A stretch of 64,000 nucleotides of DNA from Pyrinomonadaceae bacterium (lineage in GTDB: Bacteria > Acidobacteriota > Blastocatellia > Pyrinomonadales > Pyrinomonadaceae), in NCBI GenBank assembly GCA_014534425.1, contig JACVRN010000006.1, positions 1-64,000 of the forward strand, written 5' to 3'. Under the pieces are notes generated by a model. It was not told where the DNA came from. It ran no database searches and saw nothing but the letters and a program-made list of their open reading frames with translations. Positions 27,928-37,468 of the stretch are shown one piece after another. The translations under genes were made by a program, and so were the position numbers. Positions within the stretch are counted from its first letter, which is position 1. Every line of letters begins with the position of its first letter.

Positions 27928-29277
27928 ATGTTACTGACAGAGAAAGAGGCACGCGCCATCACGGACAAGCTGCTCGGCTACACGAAGGCCGACGACGCAT
28001 CGGTCAGCGTCACGAGCGAGACCTACTCGCACCTGCGCTTTGCCGCCAACTCTTTTTTGACTAGCGGGCGGCGCGAGAACATGAACGCCAACGTGGTCGT
28101 CTGGGTTAATCGCAAGCGCGGCGCTGCTTCGACCAACGAGCTGGACGAAGCGTCTTTGAGAGCAGCAGTCGAAGAGGCCGAGCGGCTGGCGAACATCTCG
28201 CCCGTAGACGTTGAGTATGTGCCAACGCTCAAGATGCAGACCTATAAGCCTACGCTCGGGTACGCCGAAGCCACCGCCAACGTGCCCCTAGTTGATAGAG
28301 CAAAAGCCGTCAGCGACATCATCTCCGCTTCCGAGACAGCGGGAGTCTTAAGCGCGGGCTTTCATCAAGCTCAAGCATCTGCTAGCGCTACTGCGACGAA
28401 GAACGGCAACTTCGACTACGAGCGCCGCAGCATTGTAAGTCTGGGGACGACCGCGCGCACAACGGACGGCGCAGGCTCAGGCTATTTCCTTCGCAGCCAC
28501 TTCGACATCAGCCGCCTTGATACCTCTCGCATCTCGCGCGAAGCTATACGACGCGCGCTCGAGTCCCGTAACGCGCGCGTGCTGGATGCGGGCGTCTATC
28601 CGGTCATACTTGAGCCGCAGGCTGTCGCAGACCTCGTAGGCTTTTTCGGCTTCGGCTTCGACGCGCGAAACGCGGAAGAGGGACGCTCGGCCTTTTCAGC
28701 CGCAGGCGGAAAGACCCGCGTGGGCGAAAAGATATTCGACGACCGCATAAACATCCTGAGCGACCCCTGGCGCGCAGACCTTCCAGGCTCGCAATCCACG
28801 CAAGCCGGATTGCCCGCAGAGGTCGTCTATCTTGTTAAAGGCGGCGTGCTGGAGAATCTTGTCTACTCGCGCTTCTGGGCGCAGAAGCGCGAGCGACAGC
28901 CGACGCCCGGCCCCGTCAACATCATCATGGAGCCTACCTCGCAGCCCGCGACCCTTGACGAGATGATACGCAACACCGAGCGCGGACTGCTCGTCAGCCG
29001 CTTCTGGTACATACGCTCCGTAGACCCGCGCACGGCCACGCTCACGGGACTGACGCGCGACGGCGTGTGGCTCGTAGAGAACGGAAAGATTCAATACCCC
29101 GTCCGAAATTTCCGCTTCAATCAAAGCATCATACAGATGCTCGCGCCCGGCAACGTCGAGATGATAGGCACGCCCGAACGCGTCGGAAGCTCCGAAGGCC
29201 AGGGCGGCTCAGCCTCTCTTCTGCCCGCGCTCAAGCTCAAGGCGTTCAAGTTCACTTCGCAATCCGAAGCGGTTTGA
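27928..29277 (+). CDS. tldE: TldE/PmbA-family partner subunit
   Basis: A 449-residue protein of the PmbA/TldE family. The start at 27928 follows AGAGGAGA and gives MLLTEKEARAITDKLL. The family outline is clear (YTKADDASVSVTSETYSHLRFAAN, then GFFGFGFDARNAEEGRSAF), but the HExxxH motif is absent, as expected for TldE, which has no catalytic zinc site of its own. No signal peptide or Tat motif is visible, in contrast to its operon partner. Ten bases separate it from tldD, so equal production is likely. Confidence 0.92.
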   Translation: MLLTEKEARAITDKLLGYTKADDASVSVTSETYSHLRFAANSFLTSGRRENMNANVVVWVNRKRGAASTNELDEASLRAAVEEAERLANISPVDVEYVPTLKMQTYKPTLGYAEATANVPLVDRAKAVSDIISASETAGVLSAGFHQAQASASATATKNGNFDYERRSIVSLGTTARTTDGAGSGYFLRSHFDISRLDTSRISREAIRRALESRNARVLDAGVYPVILEPQAVADLVGFFGFGFDARNAEEGRSAFSAAGGKTRVGEKIFDDRINILSDPWRADLPGSQSTQAGLPAEVVYLVKGGVLENLVYSRFWAQKRERQPTPGPVNIIMEPTSQPATLDEMIRNTERGLLVSRFWYIRSVDPRTATLTGLTRDGVWLVENGKIQYPVRNFRFNQSIIQMLAPGNVEMIGTPERVGSSEGQGGSASLLPALKLKAFKFTSQSEAV

Positions 29278-29284
29278 ATCCGCC

Positions 29285-29851
29285 TTAGAGTTTCTTTAGA
29301 ACATCGCCGACGCGAATCGTGCCTGCTTGCACGACGCGGGCGTTGATGCCGCGCAGGTTGAGTTCTCTGCCCGTAGGGGAACTGACGAATTTCAGTGCGT
29401 CCGCTCCGAAGCGAGCCGCAAACTTCCGACAGCCAGTGTGGGGTTGATTAGTGACTTCAATCACTGCCGAGCCTAAAGCCAGGCGTGTTCCGGGCGGAAT
29501 GTTCTGCGCGCTCAAATCCATGTCAACGAAAAGCTGGTCGCCCGCCATAGGCCAGCGCTCCTTCGCTTGCGCCAGCAGGTTGATCACACGCGCGCTCATG
29601 ATGTTTAGCTGCATGTCAGAGTGAGACGAGCCGTCCGTTGTGCGAGAGCTTCCGCGCGTTCGCCAGTTGTCGCCCACCAAGCCTTCTGTAGTACAGAGCG
29701 TTGCCTCTTCCAATACTTCGCGCGCGTCCCGTTGTGGCCGTCGAACGATTAACTCAAGCGTGCCTTCGTCTCTGGGCGCGAGCCTGATGCGGTCTAACCC
29801 CGCGTCCAACTCTTCTCTGGTCAAATGCCTGGCATCTATTATCATCGTCAA
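29285..29851 (-). CDS. MOSC domain protein
   Basis: A 188-residue single-domain MOSC protein. The conserved Cys that binds the molybdenum cofactor or sulfur lies in NQPHTGCRKFAARFGADALKFV. GDQLFVDMDLSAQNIPPGTRLALG and NLRGINARVVQAGTIRVGD are typical of the fold. MOSC proteins deliver sulfur or reduce N-hydroxylated compounds such as YiiM substrates, but the substrate here is unknown. It converges on tldE with seven bases between them. Confidence 0.85.
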   Translation of the reverse strand: MTMIIDARHLTREELDAGLDRIRLAPRDEGTLELIVRRPQRDAREVLEEATLCTTEGLVGDNWRTRGSSRTTDGSSHSDMQLNIMSARVINLLAQAKERWPMAGDQLFVDMDLSAQNIPPGTRLALGSAVIEVTNQPHTGCRKFAARFGADALKFVSSPTGRELNLRGINARVVQAGTIRVGDVLKKL

Positions 29852-29907
29852 CCTCTATCTTAGAGACCAAGATTCGGGGATTATAGCAGACGGTAAATCC
29901 TGGCGGA

Positions 29908-29922
29908 TTGGACACTGTCCAA
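29908..29922. promoter_or_regulatory. Perfect palindrome TTGGACACTGTCCAA
   Basis: A 7-1-7 palindrome in the 226-base gap between the MOSC gene and the ADOP permease. Length and symmetry are those of a dimeric repressor site. The cognate regulator is not identified. Confidence 0.45.
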
Positions 29923-30077
29923 AGCCTCGCACGCCGCGCCGCTTAGTCACACGGACAAAGTATTTCGTCACAAGCTCAAGGCATCCTGTCCCATACCTGT
30001 TTGCCGCAGAGGCCGTCGGCTGTATGTTGAAGGAAAGGTTTTGTGACTGAAATCTGGCTGCTTGAGGAACTAATTTG

Positions 30078-32546
30078 ATGGAAACTCTGTTGCAAGACCT
30101 CTCTTACAGCGTCCGGCTGCTGTTGAAGAATCCGGGCTTTGCAATCGTCGCAATACTTTCTCTGGCGATTGGCATAGGCGCAAACAGCGCCATCTTCAGC
30201 GTGACCGATGCCCTAATCTTTCGGCCACTGCCTTACAAGGACGCAGAGCGCCTCGTCATACTCTGGAATCGCTCGCCGGGCTTGAACATCGCGCAGGATT
30301 GGTTTTCGCCCGCACAGCATTACGACATCAAGACGCAGAATCACGTCTTTGAAGACACGGCCATCACCATCGGCGGAAGCTATAACCTGACGGGGCAGGG
30401 CACGCCGGAGCGAGTCGACGCCGCCCGGGTTTCATCTTCGCTCTTCCCACTCTTGGGCGCGCAGACAAAACTTGGTCGCGTCTTCCAAGCGGCGGAGGAT
30501 GAGCCGGGCCAGCCGCAGACAGTGATTTTGAGTCACGGATTCTGGCAGAGACACTTCGGCTCGGATGCCGGAGTGATTGGAAAGACTCTCGTACTCAACG
30601 GCAACACGTTTCAGATAGTCGGAGTCATGACGCCGGACTTCACGCTCGACAAAGAAGTCATGCCCGCCGTCAACGCCATAGAGCGCGCGGACGTTCTTCT
30701 GCCTCTGCCCCTGAACGAAGCCGGAAGAACTGACCGCGACCACGAGGACTTCAATATCTTTGCGAAGCTGAAGACGGGAGTCACACAGCATCGGGCGCAG
30801 GCCGAGATGGATGTCATAGCCGAGCGCATGAAGCGACAGTACCCGGACAATTACCCGCCGCACGGAGGCTTGACCTTCAGCGTGGTGCCTTTGCTCGAAC
30901 AGGTTGTGGGCGACGTTCGATTGATATTATACGTGCTCTTCGGCGCGGTTGGGTTCGTGCTGATGGTTGCCTGCGCGAACGTGGCGAACCTGTTGCTGTC
31001 ACGCGCGGCCTCGCGTCAGAAGGAGATAGCAATACGCACGGCTGTAGGCGCGAGCCGCCTGCGTGTTCTTCGTCAACTCTTGACGGAAAGCATTCTGCTT
31101 GCGCTCGCGGGCGGCGTCTTAGGGCTGCTGATAGCGTTTCTGGTCGTGAGAGTGCTGCGCGTCTACGGGCCGGAAAACATTCCGCGACTGGACGAAGTGG
31201 GCGTGGACGCTCGCGTGCTCGGCTTTACCTTTATAGTCTCGCTTATCACGGGCATCATCTTCGGCCTTGTGCCCGCGCTCAGGGCTTCGAAGGTTGATTT
31301 GAATGAAACGCTCAAGGAGGGCGGGCGCAGCTTAACAGGCGGCGGCGGTGCGCTTGGCCTCAGCCATCATCGCCTGCGAAAGCTTTTGGTAGTGGCAGAG
31401 GTCGCGCTCTCGCTCATTCTTCTCATAGGCGCGGGTCTCATGGCTCGCAGCTACAACCTGATAGTAAACGCCAACCCCGGATACAACGCGCGCAACGTTC
31501 TCTCGCTCAGACTATCTCTGCCCGCCACAAGGTACGCCAAGCCGGAAGCAGTCGCAGCCTTTTACCGGCAGATTAACGAAAGGATAAAGCAGCTTCCAGG
31601 AGTCGTGGCCGCGAGCACTACATACAGCTTGCCTATGAGCAGGGTGGCGTTCGCCTGGGAGCCTATTATCATTGAAGGCTACCAGCCGCAGGCTTCCACC
31701 AGTTCCATCATCTCCAACACGCGCATTGTCAGCCCCGAATACTTTCGCGTGATGGAGATTCCGCTCCTCAAAGGGCGGTACTTCAACGACAACGACAGGG
31801 CCGGAGAGCCTGAAGTCGTCATAGTTGACGAAACGCTTGCCGCTCGCTTCTGGCCGAACGAGAACCCTATCGGAAAGCGGCTTCAGCAAAGAGGGAAGCC
31901 GGACTCCTGGAAAACGGTCGTCGGCGTTATCAGTTCGGCCCGTCAATACTCCGCAGAAAAGGAGCCGCCCATCACTGTCTATTACCCGCACGAGCAGTAC
32001 GGGGCGAGGAACATATACGTGCTGGTTCGCACAACCTCAGACCCGGCTTCGATGGCAGGGGCCGTCACCAGGGAGATTCAGGCGCAAGACCCGGAGCTTC
32101 CGGTCTTCGATGTCAACACAATGGAGCAGCGTCTTTATGATTCGCTGGCGCGGCAACGCTTCTCCATGTTCCTGCTGGGAATCTTCGCCAGCGTCGCTTT
32201 GATACTCGCTGCAATAGGCATCTACGGAGTCATGACCTACTGGGTCAACCAGAGGATTCATGAAATAGGCATTCGCATGGCTCTGGGCGCGCAGCCCGGA
32301 AATATCCTGCGGCTGGTGCTCAAACAATCGCTGGCGCTCATCGCGCTTGGCATAGCCATAGGGCTTGCCGGAGCGTTTGCTTTAACACGCGTTATGTCCA
32401 GCCTGCTCTTCGGCATCAGCGCTACAGACCGGCTGACATTCGTGCTGCTCTCACTGTTCCTGGCAACCGTGGCGCTGGTCTCAAGCTACATCCCCGCGCG
32501 CAGGGCTGCGCGAGTAGACCCTATGGTCGCGCTCCGCTACGAGTGA
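30078..32546 (+). CDS. ADOP-family ABC permease (duplicated MacB/FtsX permease)
   Basis: A 822-residue acidobacterial duplicated orphan permease. The N-terminus LLQDLSYSVRLLLKNPGFAIVAILSLAIGIGANSAIFSV is the family signature. Two copies of the MacB periplasmic core plus FtsX module follow: FtsX segments around residues 285-410 and 695-815, each ending in conserved VPALRASKVDLNETLKEG and PARRAARVDPMVALRYE. No ATPase gene is adjacent, hence 'orphan'. Relatives move lipoproteins, peptides or drugs across the envelope with a MacB-type ATPase; the cargo is unknown. The ATG at 30078 is preferred over the TTG just before. Confidence 0.93.
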   Translation: METLLQDLSYSVRLLLKNPGFAIVAILSLAIGIGANSAIFSVTDALIFRPLPYKDAERLVILWNRSPGLNIAQDWFSPAQHYDIKTQNHVFEDTAITIGGSYNLTGQGTPERVDAARVSSSLFPLLGAQTKLGRVFQAAEDEPGQPQTVILSHGFWQRHFGSDAGVIGKTLVLNGNTFQIVGVMTPDFTLDKEVMPAVNAIERADVLLPLPLNEAGRTDRDHEDFNIFAKLKTGVTQHRAQAEMDVIAERMKRQYPDNYPPHGGLTFSVVPLLEQVVGDVRLILYVLFGAVGFVLMVACANVANLLLSRAASRQKEIAIRTAVGASRLRVLRQLLTESILLALAGGVLGLLIAFLVVRVLRVYGPENIPRLDEVGVDARVLGFTFIVSLITGIIFGLVPALRASKVDLNETLKEGGRSLTGGGGALGLSHHRLRKLLVVAEVALSLILLIGAGLMARSYNLIVNANPGYNARNVLSLRLSLPATRYAKPEAVAAFYRQINERIKQLPGVVAASTTYSLPMSRVAFAWEPIIIEGYQPQASTSSIISNTRIVSPEYFRVMEIPLLKGRYFNDNDRAGEPEVVIVDETLAARFWPNENPIGKRLQQRGKPDSWKTVVGVISSARQYSAEKEPPITVYYPHEQYGARNIYVLVRTTSDPASMAGAVTREIQAQDPELPVFDVNTMEQRLYDSLARQRFSMFLLGIFASVALILAAIGIYGVMTYWVNQRIHEIGIRMALGAQPGNILRLVLKQSLALIALGIAIGLAGAFALTRVMSSLLFGISATDRLTFVLLSLFLATVALVSSYIPARRAARVDPMVALRYE

Positions 32547-32562
32547 AGTTGAGGTGATAAAC

Positions 32563-33690
32563 GTGAAAATAGAAATCCTGCGATTCAAAGCTTTACATGC
32601 ACGCGTTGTTATCTTTCCGCTCATCGCGCTACTGCTCGGCGCGTCTCATCTCTACGCCGATTCGGTCGTGACGCGCGAGCGCACCGTGACGAAGATAGCC
32701 GAAGGCATCTACGTCATACGCCACCCGGACGCGCCCGACACTTTCCCGCAGGGCAACACGACCGTCATCATAGGCGAGCGCGAGGTGCTCGTAGTCGATT
32801 CATGTTACCTGCCGTCGAGCGCACGCGAGGACATAGCGCAGATAAGACAATGGACGAACAAGCCCGTGCGCTATCTGGTCAACACGCATTGGCATTACGA
32901 CCACACTATGGGAAACGGCGTCTACGCGGAGGCTTTTCCGGGGCTGGCAATCGTCGCCCAGATAGAGACGCGCCGTCAGAGCGTGGGCTACAACCCCGGA
33001 TGGTTCGCGCGCTTTCCATCGCGCGCAGAGATTTTCAAACAGCGCCTTGAGAGCGGAAAAGACGCCAACGGCAGAGCATTGTCTGAGACGGAAAAAAGAG
33101 AGTTCGCAAAGGCCATTGCAGGCATAGAGCCTGTGCAGGCAGAGTTCAAGGCATTGGTAGACCGCGCGCCCAACCTGACCTTCGATAGCGAAATGAACGT
33201 GGAGCTTGGAAATCGTGAAGTTCAGATTAAACACCTGGGGCGCGGCAACACTACGGGCGATGCAATCCTCTATCTGCCGAAGGAGAAGATTCTAATTGCG
33301 GGCGACCTCTTGGATCATCCAGTGCCTTATCTTGGCGGCGGCTATCCTTCCGAGCTTGTCAGGACGTTGCAGCAGATGGCGCGCTTCGACGCTCAAACTT
33401 TTGTGCCCGGCCACGGAGAAGTTTTACAGGGCGCTGCGGGCAGAGCGTACCTGAGCGAAGTGACGGAGTTCGTGCAGACGGTGACAGCAAGTGTAAGCCG
33501 TCAGGTCTACCTTATAGGCAACGGCCCCAGGAATCTTGAGGCCGTGCGAGAGGCCGTGAAGAAAGAGGTTGACGTGAACTCCTGGCGACAAAAGTTCGCG
33601 GGTGATGACGAAGACAATCGCGCACTCTTCGACGGCTTCAGCTTTCCAGGGCTTCTGACGGCTGCCTACGCCGAAGTCTGGGGCAGGTAA
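32563..33690 (+). CDS. Secreted metallo-beta-lactamase-fold hydrolase
   Basis: A 375-residue MBL-fold protein with an N-terminal signal or anchor (residues 10-30). The GTG at 32563 follows GAGGTG with good spacing; a GTG nine bases earlier overlaps that site. The metal motif THWHYDHTMGN has the HxHxDH pattern, followed by GNTTGDAIL, GDLLDH and VPGHGEV for the remaining ligands. The long helical insert between the HxHxDH motif and the next ligand, and the export signal, separate it from glyoxalase II. It follows the ADOP permease by 16 bases, probably on one transcript. Substrate unknown. Confidence 0.87.
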   Translation: MKIEILRFKALHARVVIFPLIALLLGASHLYADSVVTRERTVTKIAEGIYVIRHPDAPDTFPQGNTTVIIGEREVLVVDSCYLPSSAREDIAQIRQWTNKPVRYLVNTHWHYDHTMGNGVYAEAFPGLAIVAQIETRRQSVGYNPGWFARFPSRAEIFKQRLESGKDANGRALSETEKREFAKAIAGIEPVQAEFKALVDRAPNLTFDSEMNVELGNREVQIKHLGRGNTTGDAILYLPKEKILIAGDLLDHPVPYLGGGYPSELVRTLQQMARFDAQTFVPGHGEVLQGAAGRAYLSEVTEFVQTVTASVSRQVYLIGNGPRNLEAVREAVKKEVDVNSWRQKFAGDDEDNRALFDGFSFPGLLTAAYAEVWGR

Positions 33691-33713
33691 ACTGAAAAGC
33701 TTTTACGCGCGGG

Positions 33714-34900
33714 CTATAATTTCTTTGCAGAGTACAGTCCGTCGAAGATGTAGCGGATTTGGCCGCGCGCGTCGGGCACAAACATGAAATCATTCTCCAG
33801 CTTATCTCCGAAAGATAAGCGGTAGGGCGCTGTCCTTATCAACTCAACTTCATTCTCTTCGCGCTTATAAAAGAGCTTCCCGCCGCGCGCGATTATCTCC
33901 CAGGTCTGCGGGCCGTTGACGTATTTGCCGGTGAAGTTCGCTCTGTCAGCATCGTTTAAGGCTTGAGCAGTTTTGGGCTGAGGCGGTGTCTCGGCTTTGA
34001 GCTTCAGGAAAAGCTCCATCGCTTTGGCCCTGGTTCTAGGCAGCGTCTCGCCGCTTCGGTTGGTCTGTACGATGACGGCGAAACGTTCCTCCGGCACCAT
34101 CTGAATCATGGAGCCGTATCCGCGACTGAAGCCGCCGTGCATGATTACGTGCGCGCCTCTGTCTTCAAAATTCAGCAGGCCGTAGCCGTAATACACGTCC
34201 GCGTCGCCTGGCATAGAGATGTATTTACCGAAAAGCTTTGCGGGGACTTCCGGCGCGAGCGCCTGCTTGCCTTCCACACGCCCGCCGTTCAGCAAAGCCC
34301 TGACGAAACGCGAAAGCTCTTCGACGCTCGAATAGATTGAGCCTGCGGGCCACATGGCTACGTTATTGAAGGCCGGTCGAATAACGACAGGCTGCTGCTT
34401 GTCGTTCAGGCCGTGGCCCATCGATAGCGGATACGTCATGGCCTGAAGCGGGCGAAGCGTCGTGCGCGTCATGCCTGTGGGCGCAAAGACCAACTCGTTC
34501 ATGGCGTCCGCGTAAGGCTTCCCGCTCGTCTCCTCTAAAACATAACCGGCCAGCCAGTAGCCGGGACTGGCGTATGAATAAACCTCGCCCGGCTCCGTAA
34601 AGAGCGCGTCCGTCTTCCAGCCGCGAACCATGCCTGCTTGGTCGTGGAGCCTAAACGAAAGAGCATGTCGATCGTCACGGGCGCGCCCGTCTCCACGTTT
34701 GCGACCCCGAAGCCCTTCGCGTAAATCACCCTGTCGCCCTGCACTATGCTTATGGCCGCGCCCGGCGTCTTCGTCGCTTGCAACTCTTCCTTGATTATAT
34801 TCTCCAGCGCGGCGAAATCCTGAGTAGCCGAACGCGCGATGACAGGAGGGATAGATTGAGAGAGAAGCAAAGACAGAAGAAGGGCGATGATGACTGCTCG
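33714..34900 (-). pseudogene. Beta-lactamase-like serine hydrolase, frameshifted with internal deletion
   Basis: Two frames together make a class C beta-lactamase-type protein. The N-terminal part (down to about 34640) reads FAALENIIKEELQATKTPGAAISIVQGDRVIYAKGFGVAN and the SxxK box GSTTK. The C-terminal part, in another frame, starts at WKTDALFTEPGEVYSYASPGYWLAGYV and runs to the normal end. The junction at about 34620-34640 lacks roughly 60-70 residues that normally lie between SxxK and this block. No ATG is present for the N-terminal frame. The long single frame from 34931 encodes an unrelated N-terminus and is not a real protein start. It is probably a recent decay product beside an intact relative. 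Confidence 0.75.
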
Positions 34901-34935
34901 GCGCGATTATGTTCCGGTCATATTTGAACAATTCC

Positions 34936-36510
34936 TCACTTCGTCTCTTGGCAGCCCTGAGTGATGATGGTGGAAGCTATGTTGACGATTTTCCACTCGC
35001 CACGGACGCGCACGAGTTGGATAGAGTTGTGGCCGCAGTTGGTCAGGCGTTCTCCCACATGAAAGTCGTAGCGGCCCCAGACCGCAGCTATGTCGCCCTG
35101 TGCGCGCACCTCCGCATCGAACATGCGCTCACGAAACGGCTCTTTCGTCTCCATCACCAGCTTTAGAAAATCGTCCAGCGCCAGTAGCCGCACGGCTGTC
35201 TGTCCCTGACGCATGGACGTTGAGACCAGACGCCCCTCCGGTATGAACAACGCGCGCAAAGCCTCAGCCTGTTTCGCTTCCATAGCGGCAAACAAACGGT
35301 TGACGACGCTCATCACTTCGGCATCGTTCGTGCTTCTTTGCTCATTGATTACTATCTCCGCCAGTTCTGTAATAAAGCGGCTGAGCGGCTTGCCGGTTGC
35401 GCGCGGGACGCTGGTGTTGACCTGCACGGCTATGGCGACTTTGGCTTCAGCGAAGTACATGACCTCCGTGATGTAGCCCGGAAAGAATCCGCTATGACCA
35501 TAAGTTATCCCAAGCGTCGTGGGGCGTATGATAACGCCAAGCCCGTATTTCGCTTCGGGGCCTAGGCGCGCTGGAACTCCCTCAAGCATCCTGCCAAGGA
35601 GCGAAGCGTCGAACGCTTTTCCCTCGTAAAGCATCTTCGCCCACCGAGCGAGGTCTTCTGCTGTGGAGGCTATGCCGCCTCCTGTCCATTCGAACTGCGG
35701 GTTGATGACCATGCGGCCCGCTTGAATCATGGCGTCCGCGCCGCCAAACGGATTGTCCTTGCCCGCATAACCCTGCGCGAGCTTCTGTATAGTGCGGCTG
35801 TTGGAAGGAACGGTCTCGCGTAACTTCAGAGGCGAGAGAATCCTGCGCTGTAATTCCTGATAATAAGTGTTGCCGGTGATGCGCTCTATAATCATGCCGA
35901 GGACTATGTAGTTGGTGTCGGAGTAATCCCATCCCTTCCCTGCGGCAAACGGCGCTTTGGTGTCCAGTATGTAAGAGACGAGTTCTTCCGGCTTCCAGAC
36001 TTTATCTGGATTCGCCGTCAGGTCTCTGGTGAACTCTTCCTTGAACTCGTAGCGCACCAGCCCGCTAGTGTGATTCATGAGCATCCTGACCGTTATGTCG
36101 CGCGCATTAGGCAGACGCCCGAACCACTTCTCACGACCAAGATACTTTTCTATAGGGTCATCAAGGCCGAGCTTACGCTCCTGCACAAGCTGCATGGCGA
36201 GCGCCGCAACATAAGTCTTCCCGACGCTGCCTTGCAGCATAAGGTCGCGCGGAGTCATGACCCTTTCCGACTCTACATCAGAAAGGCCCACGGCCAGCCC
36301 CAAGGACGTGCCGTCGGCAAGCGCTAAGCCAACGGTCGCGCCGGGGAATTTCCCTTTGGCATGAAATTCGTCCAGTTTTTCCTGAAGCTTCCGGCGTAGA
36401 GATTCGCCTTCCTTTTCGGTTTGCGCGGCGGGCTGCGCCGTAGAGCAAAGGGAAAGGGCCAGGAGTAAAAGGCACACAATCCGTACTTGGGCCGCAGGCT
36501 TTCGATTCAT
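34936..36510 (-). CDS. Secreted beta-lactamase-family serine hydrolase with C-terminal NTF2-like domain
   Basis: A 524-residue exported protein. A signal peptide (to about residue 29, CSTAQPAAQ) precedes a class C beta-lactamase/esterase domain with SxxK at S95-K98 (QGSVGK), MLMNHTSGL, a Tyr in WDYSDTNY (Y196) and the third box YGHSGF. Residues from about 400 form a separate SnoaL/NTF2-like domain (EVMSVVNRLFAAMEAKQAEALRALFIPEGR ... WGRYDFHVG) that often acts as a small-molecule binding or dimer module. Peptidase or esterase activity is more likely than drug resistance. Located directly upstream of the decayed relative. Confidence 0.86.
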   Translation of the reverse strand: MNRKPAAQVRIVCLLLLALSLCSTAQPAAQTEKEGESLRRKLQEKLDEFHAKGKFPGATVGLALADGTSLGLAVGLSDVESERVMTPRDLMLQGSVGKTYVAALAMQLVQERKLGLDDPIEKYLGREKWFGRLPNARDITVRMLMNHTSGLVRYEFKEEFTRDLTANPDKVWKPEELVSYILDTKAPFAAGKGWDYSDTNYIVLGMIIERITGNTYYQELQRRILSPLKLRETVPSNSRTIQKLAQGYAGKDNPFGGADAMIQAGRMVINPQFEWTGGGIASTAEDLARWAKMLYEGKAFDASLLGRMLEGVPARLGPEAKYGLGVIIRPTTLGITYGHSGFFPGYITEVMYFAEAKVAIAVQVNTSVPRATGKPLSRFITELAEIVINEQRSTNDAEVMSVVNRLFAAMEAKQAEALRALFIPEGRLVSTSMRQGQTAVRLLALDDFLKLVMETKEPFRERMFDAEVRAQGDIAAVWGRYDFHVGERLTNCGHNSIQLVRVRGEWKIVNIASTIITQGCQETK

Positions 36511-36715
36511 ACTGTTCCTGTTAGGCGATGAAAATGTTCGAGCTGATTAAGACTGCTGAAGCGCGTACATAGTAGTACAGGAAACTGAGCTTATCTTCAA
36601 ACAATGTGATGAGAAGGCAGACTGATAGGACAAACAGGCAGCCTGCGAGGGTGAATTACAGACATTCGCGTGCCTGACGTAAGCAGCCGGAAGTATAAAA
36701 ACGGAGTAGCGCAAA

Positions 36716-36735
36716 ACGAACGTTCGTGCTATATT
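36716..36735 (+). promoter_or_regulatory. TetR-type operator overlapping a -10 box
   Basis: The perfect 12-bp palindrome ACGAACGTTCGT (36716-36727) ends two bases before TATATT (36730-36735). The TetR gene starts 33 bases further on. Position and symmetry suggest autorepression. Confidence 0.6.
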
Positions 36736-36767
36736 GGCGCGGATTGATTCCCGTAGGAGGCTTTTTA

Positions 36768-37442
36768 ATGAGTTCAGAGGTGGTGAGACCCGCCGCAAAG
36801 GCTCGCAAAGCGCACGGCGAGCGCAAGCGCCGCAGCATTTTAGAGGCGGCGGTTGACATAGCCTCTGCGGAGGGCCTTGAAGGGCTGACCATAGGTCGGC
36901 TGGCCTCCGAGATGGGGATGAGTAAGAGCGGGCTGTTCGCTCATTTCGGCTCGAAGGAAGATTTGCAGCTTGCGACCGTTGAGGAGGCGCGCAACGTCTT
37001 CATACGCGAAGTCATTCGACCGGCGTTCCTGGCGGAGCAAGGGTTGGCGCGGCTGTGGAAGCTGTGCGACATCTGGCTCGTTTACGTGCGAGGCGGAGTG
37101 TTTCGCGGGGGCTGCTTCTTTGCCGCAGCCGCAGCCGAGTTCGACAGCCGCCCAGGCCCTGTGCGCGACCGCATAGCGGAGATTATGAAGGAATGGCTGG
37201 CTACGCTACGCCGCGCCGTGGTCGAAGCGCAGGAGGCCGGACAGCTTGACCGTAAGGTTGACCCTACGCAGCTAGCTTTTGAGTTCAATGCGCTTGAGCT
37301 TGGAGCCAACTGGGCTTTCCAGTTATACGGCGACAGGAAGGCGTTTGCGCGTGCGCGTGACGCCATACTTGAGCGCCTGTGTCGTCACGCCACAAAAAGC
37401 GGCGCAACATCTCTGCCCGTACAAAAAGGGAAACCGAAGTAG
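36768..37442 (+). CDS. TetR/AcrR-family regulator
   Basis: A 224-residue repressor. The ATG at 36768 follows GGAGG. The N-terminal helix-turn-helix runs from about residue 20 to 66 (SILEAAVDIASAEGLEGLTIGRLASEMGMSKSGLFAHFGSKEDLQLATVE). The ligand domain is of the TetR_C_6/YcdC-like kind with LWKLCDIWLVYVRGGVFRGGCFFAAAAAEFDSRPGPVR. The palindrome just upstream is a likely autoregulatory site. The AraC gene follows after 26 bases, so the two regulators may be cotranscribed. Effector unknown. Confidence 0.88.
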   Translation: MSSEVVRPAAKARKAHGERKRRSILEAAVDIASAEGLEGLTIGRLASEMGMSKSGLFAHFGSKEDLQLATVEEARNVFIREVIRPAFLAEQGLARLWKLCDIWLVYVRGGVFRGGCFFAAAAAEFDSRPGPVRDRIAEIMKEWLATLRRAVVEAQEAGQLDRKVDPTQLAFEFNALELGANWAFQLYGDRKAFARARDAILERLCRHATKSGATSLPVQKGKPK

Positions 37443-37468
37443 TTCGTTAAAGTGAGGCTCAAAAAGTC

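Noticed and set aside
34640..34931. N-terminal part of the 405-codon frame over the broken beta-lactamase gene as a real protein start
   Set aside because: Its first ~105 residues are out-of-frame translation of the beta-lactamase N-terminus; the correct residues are in the other frame.
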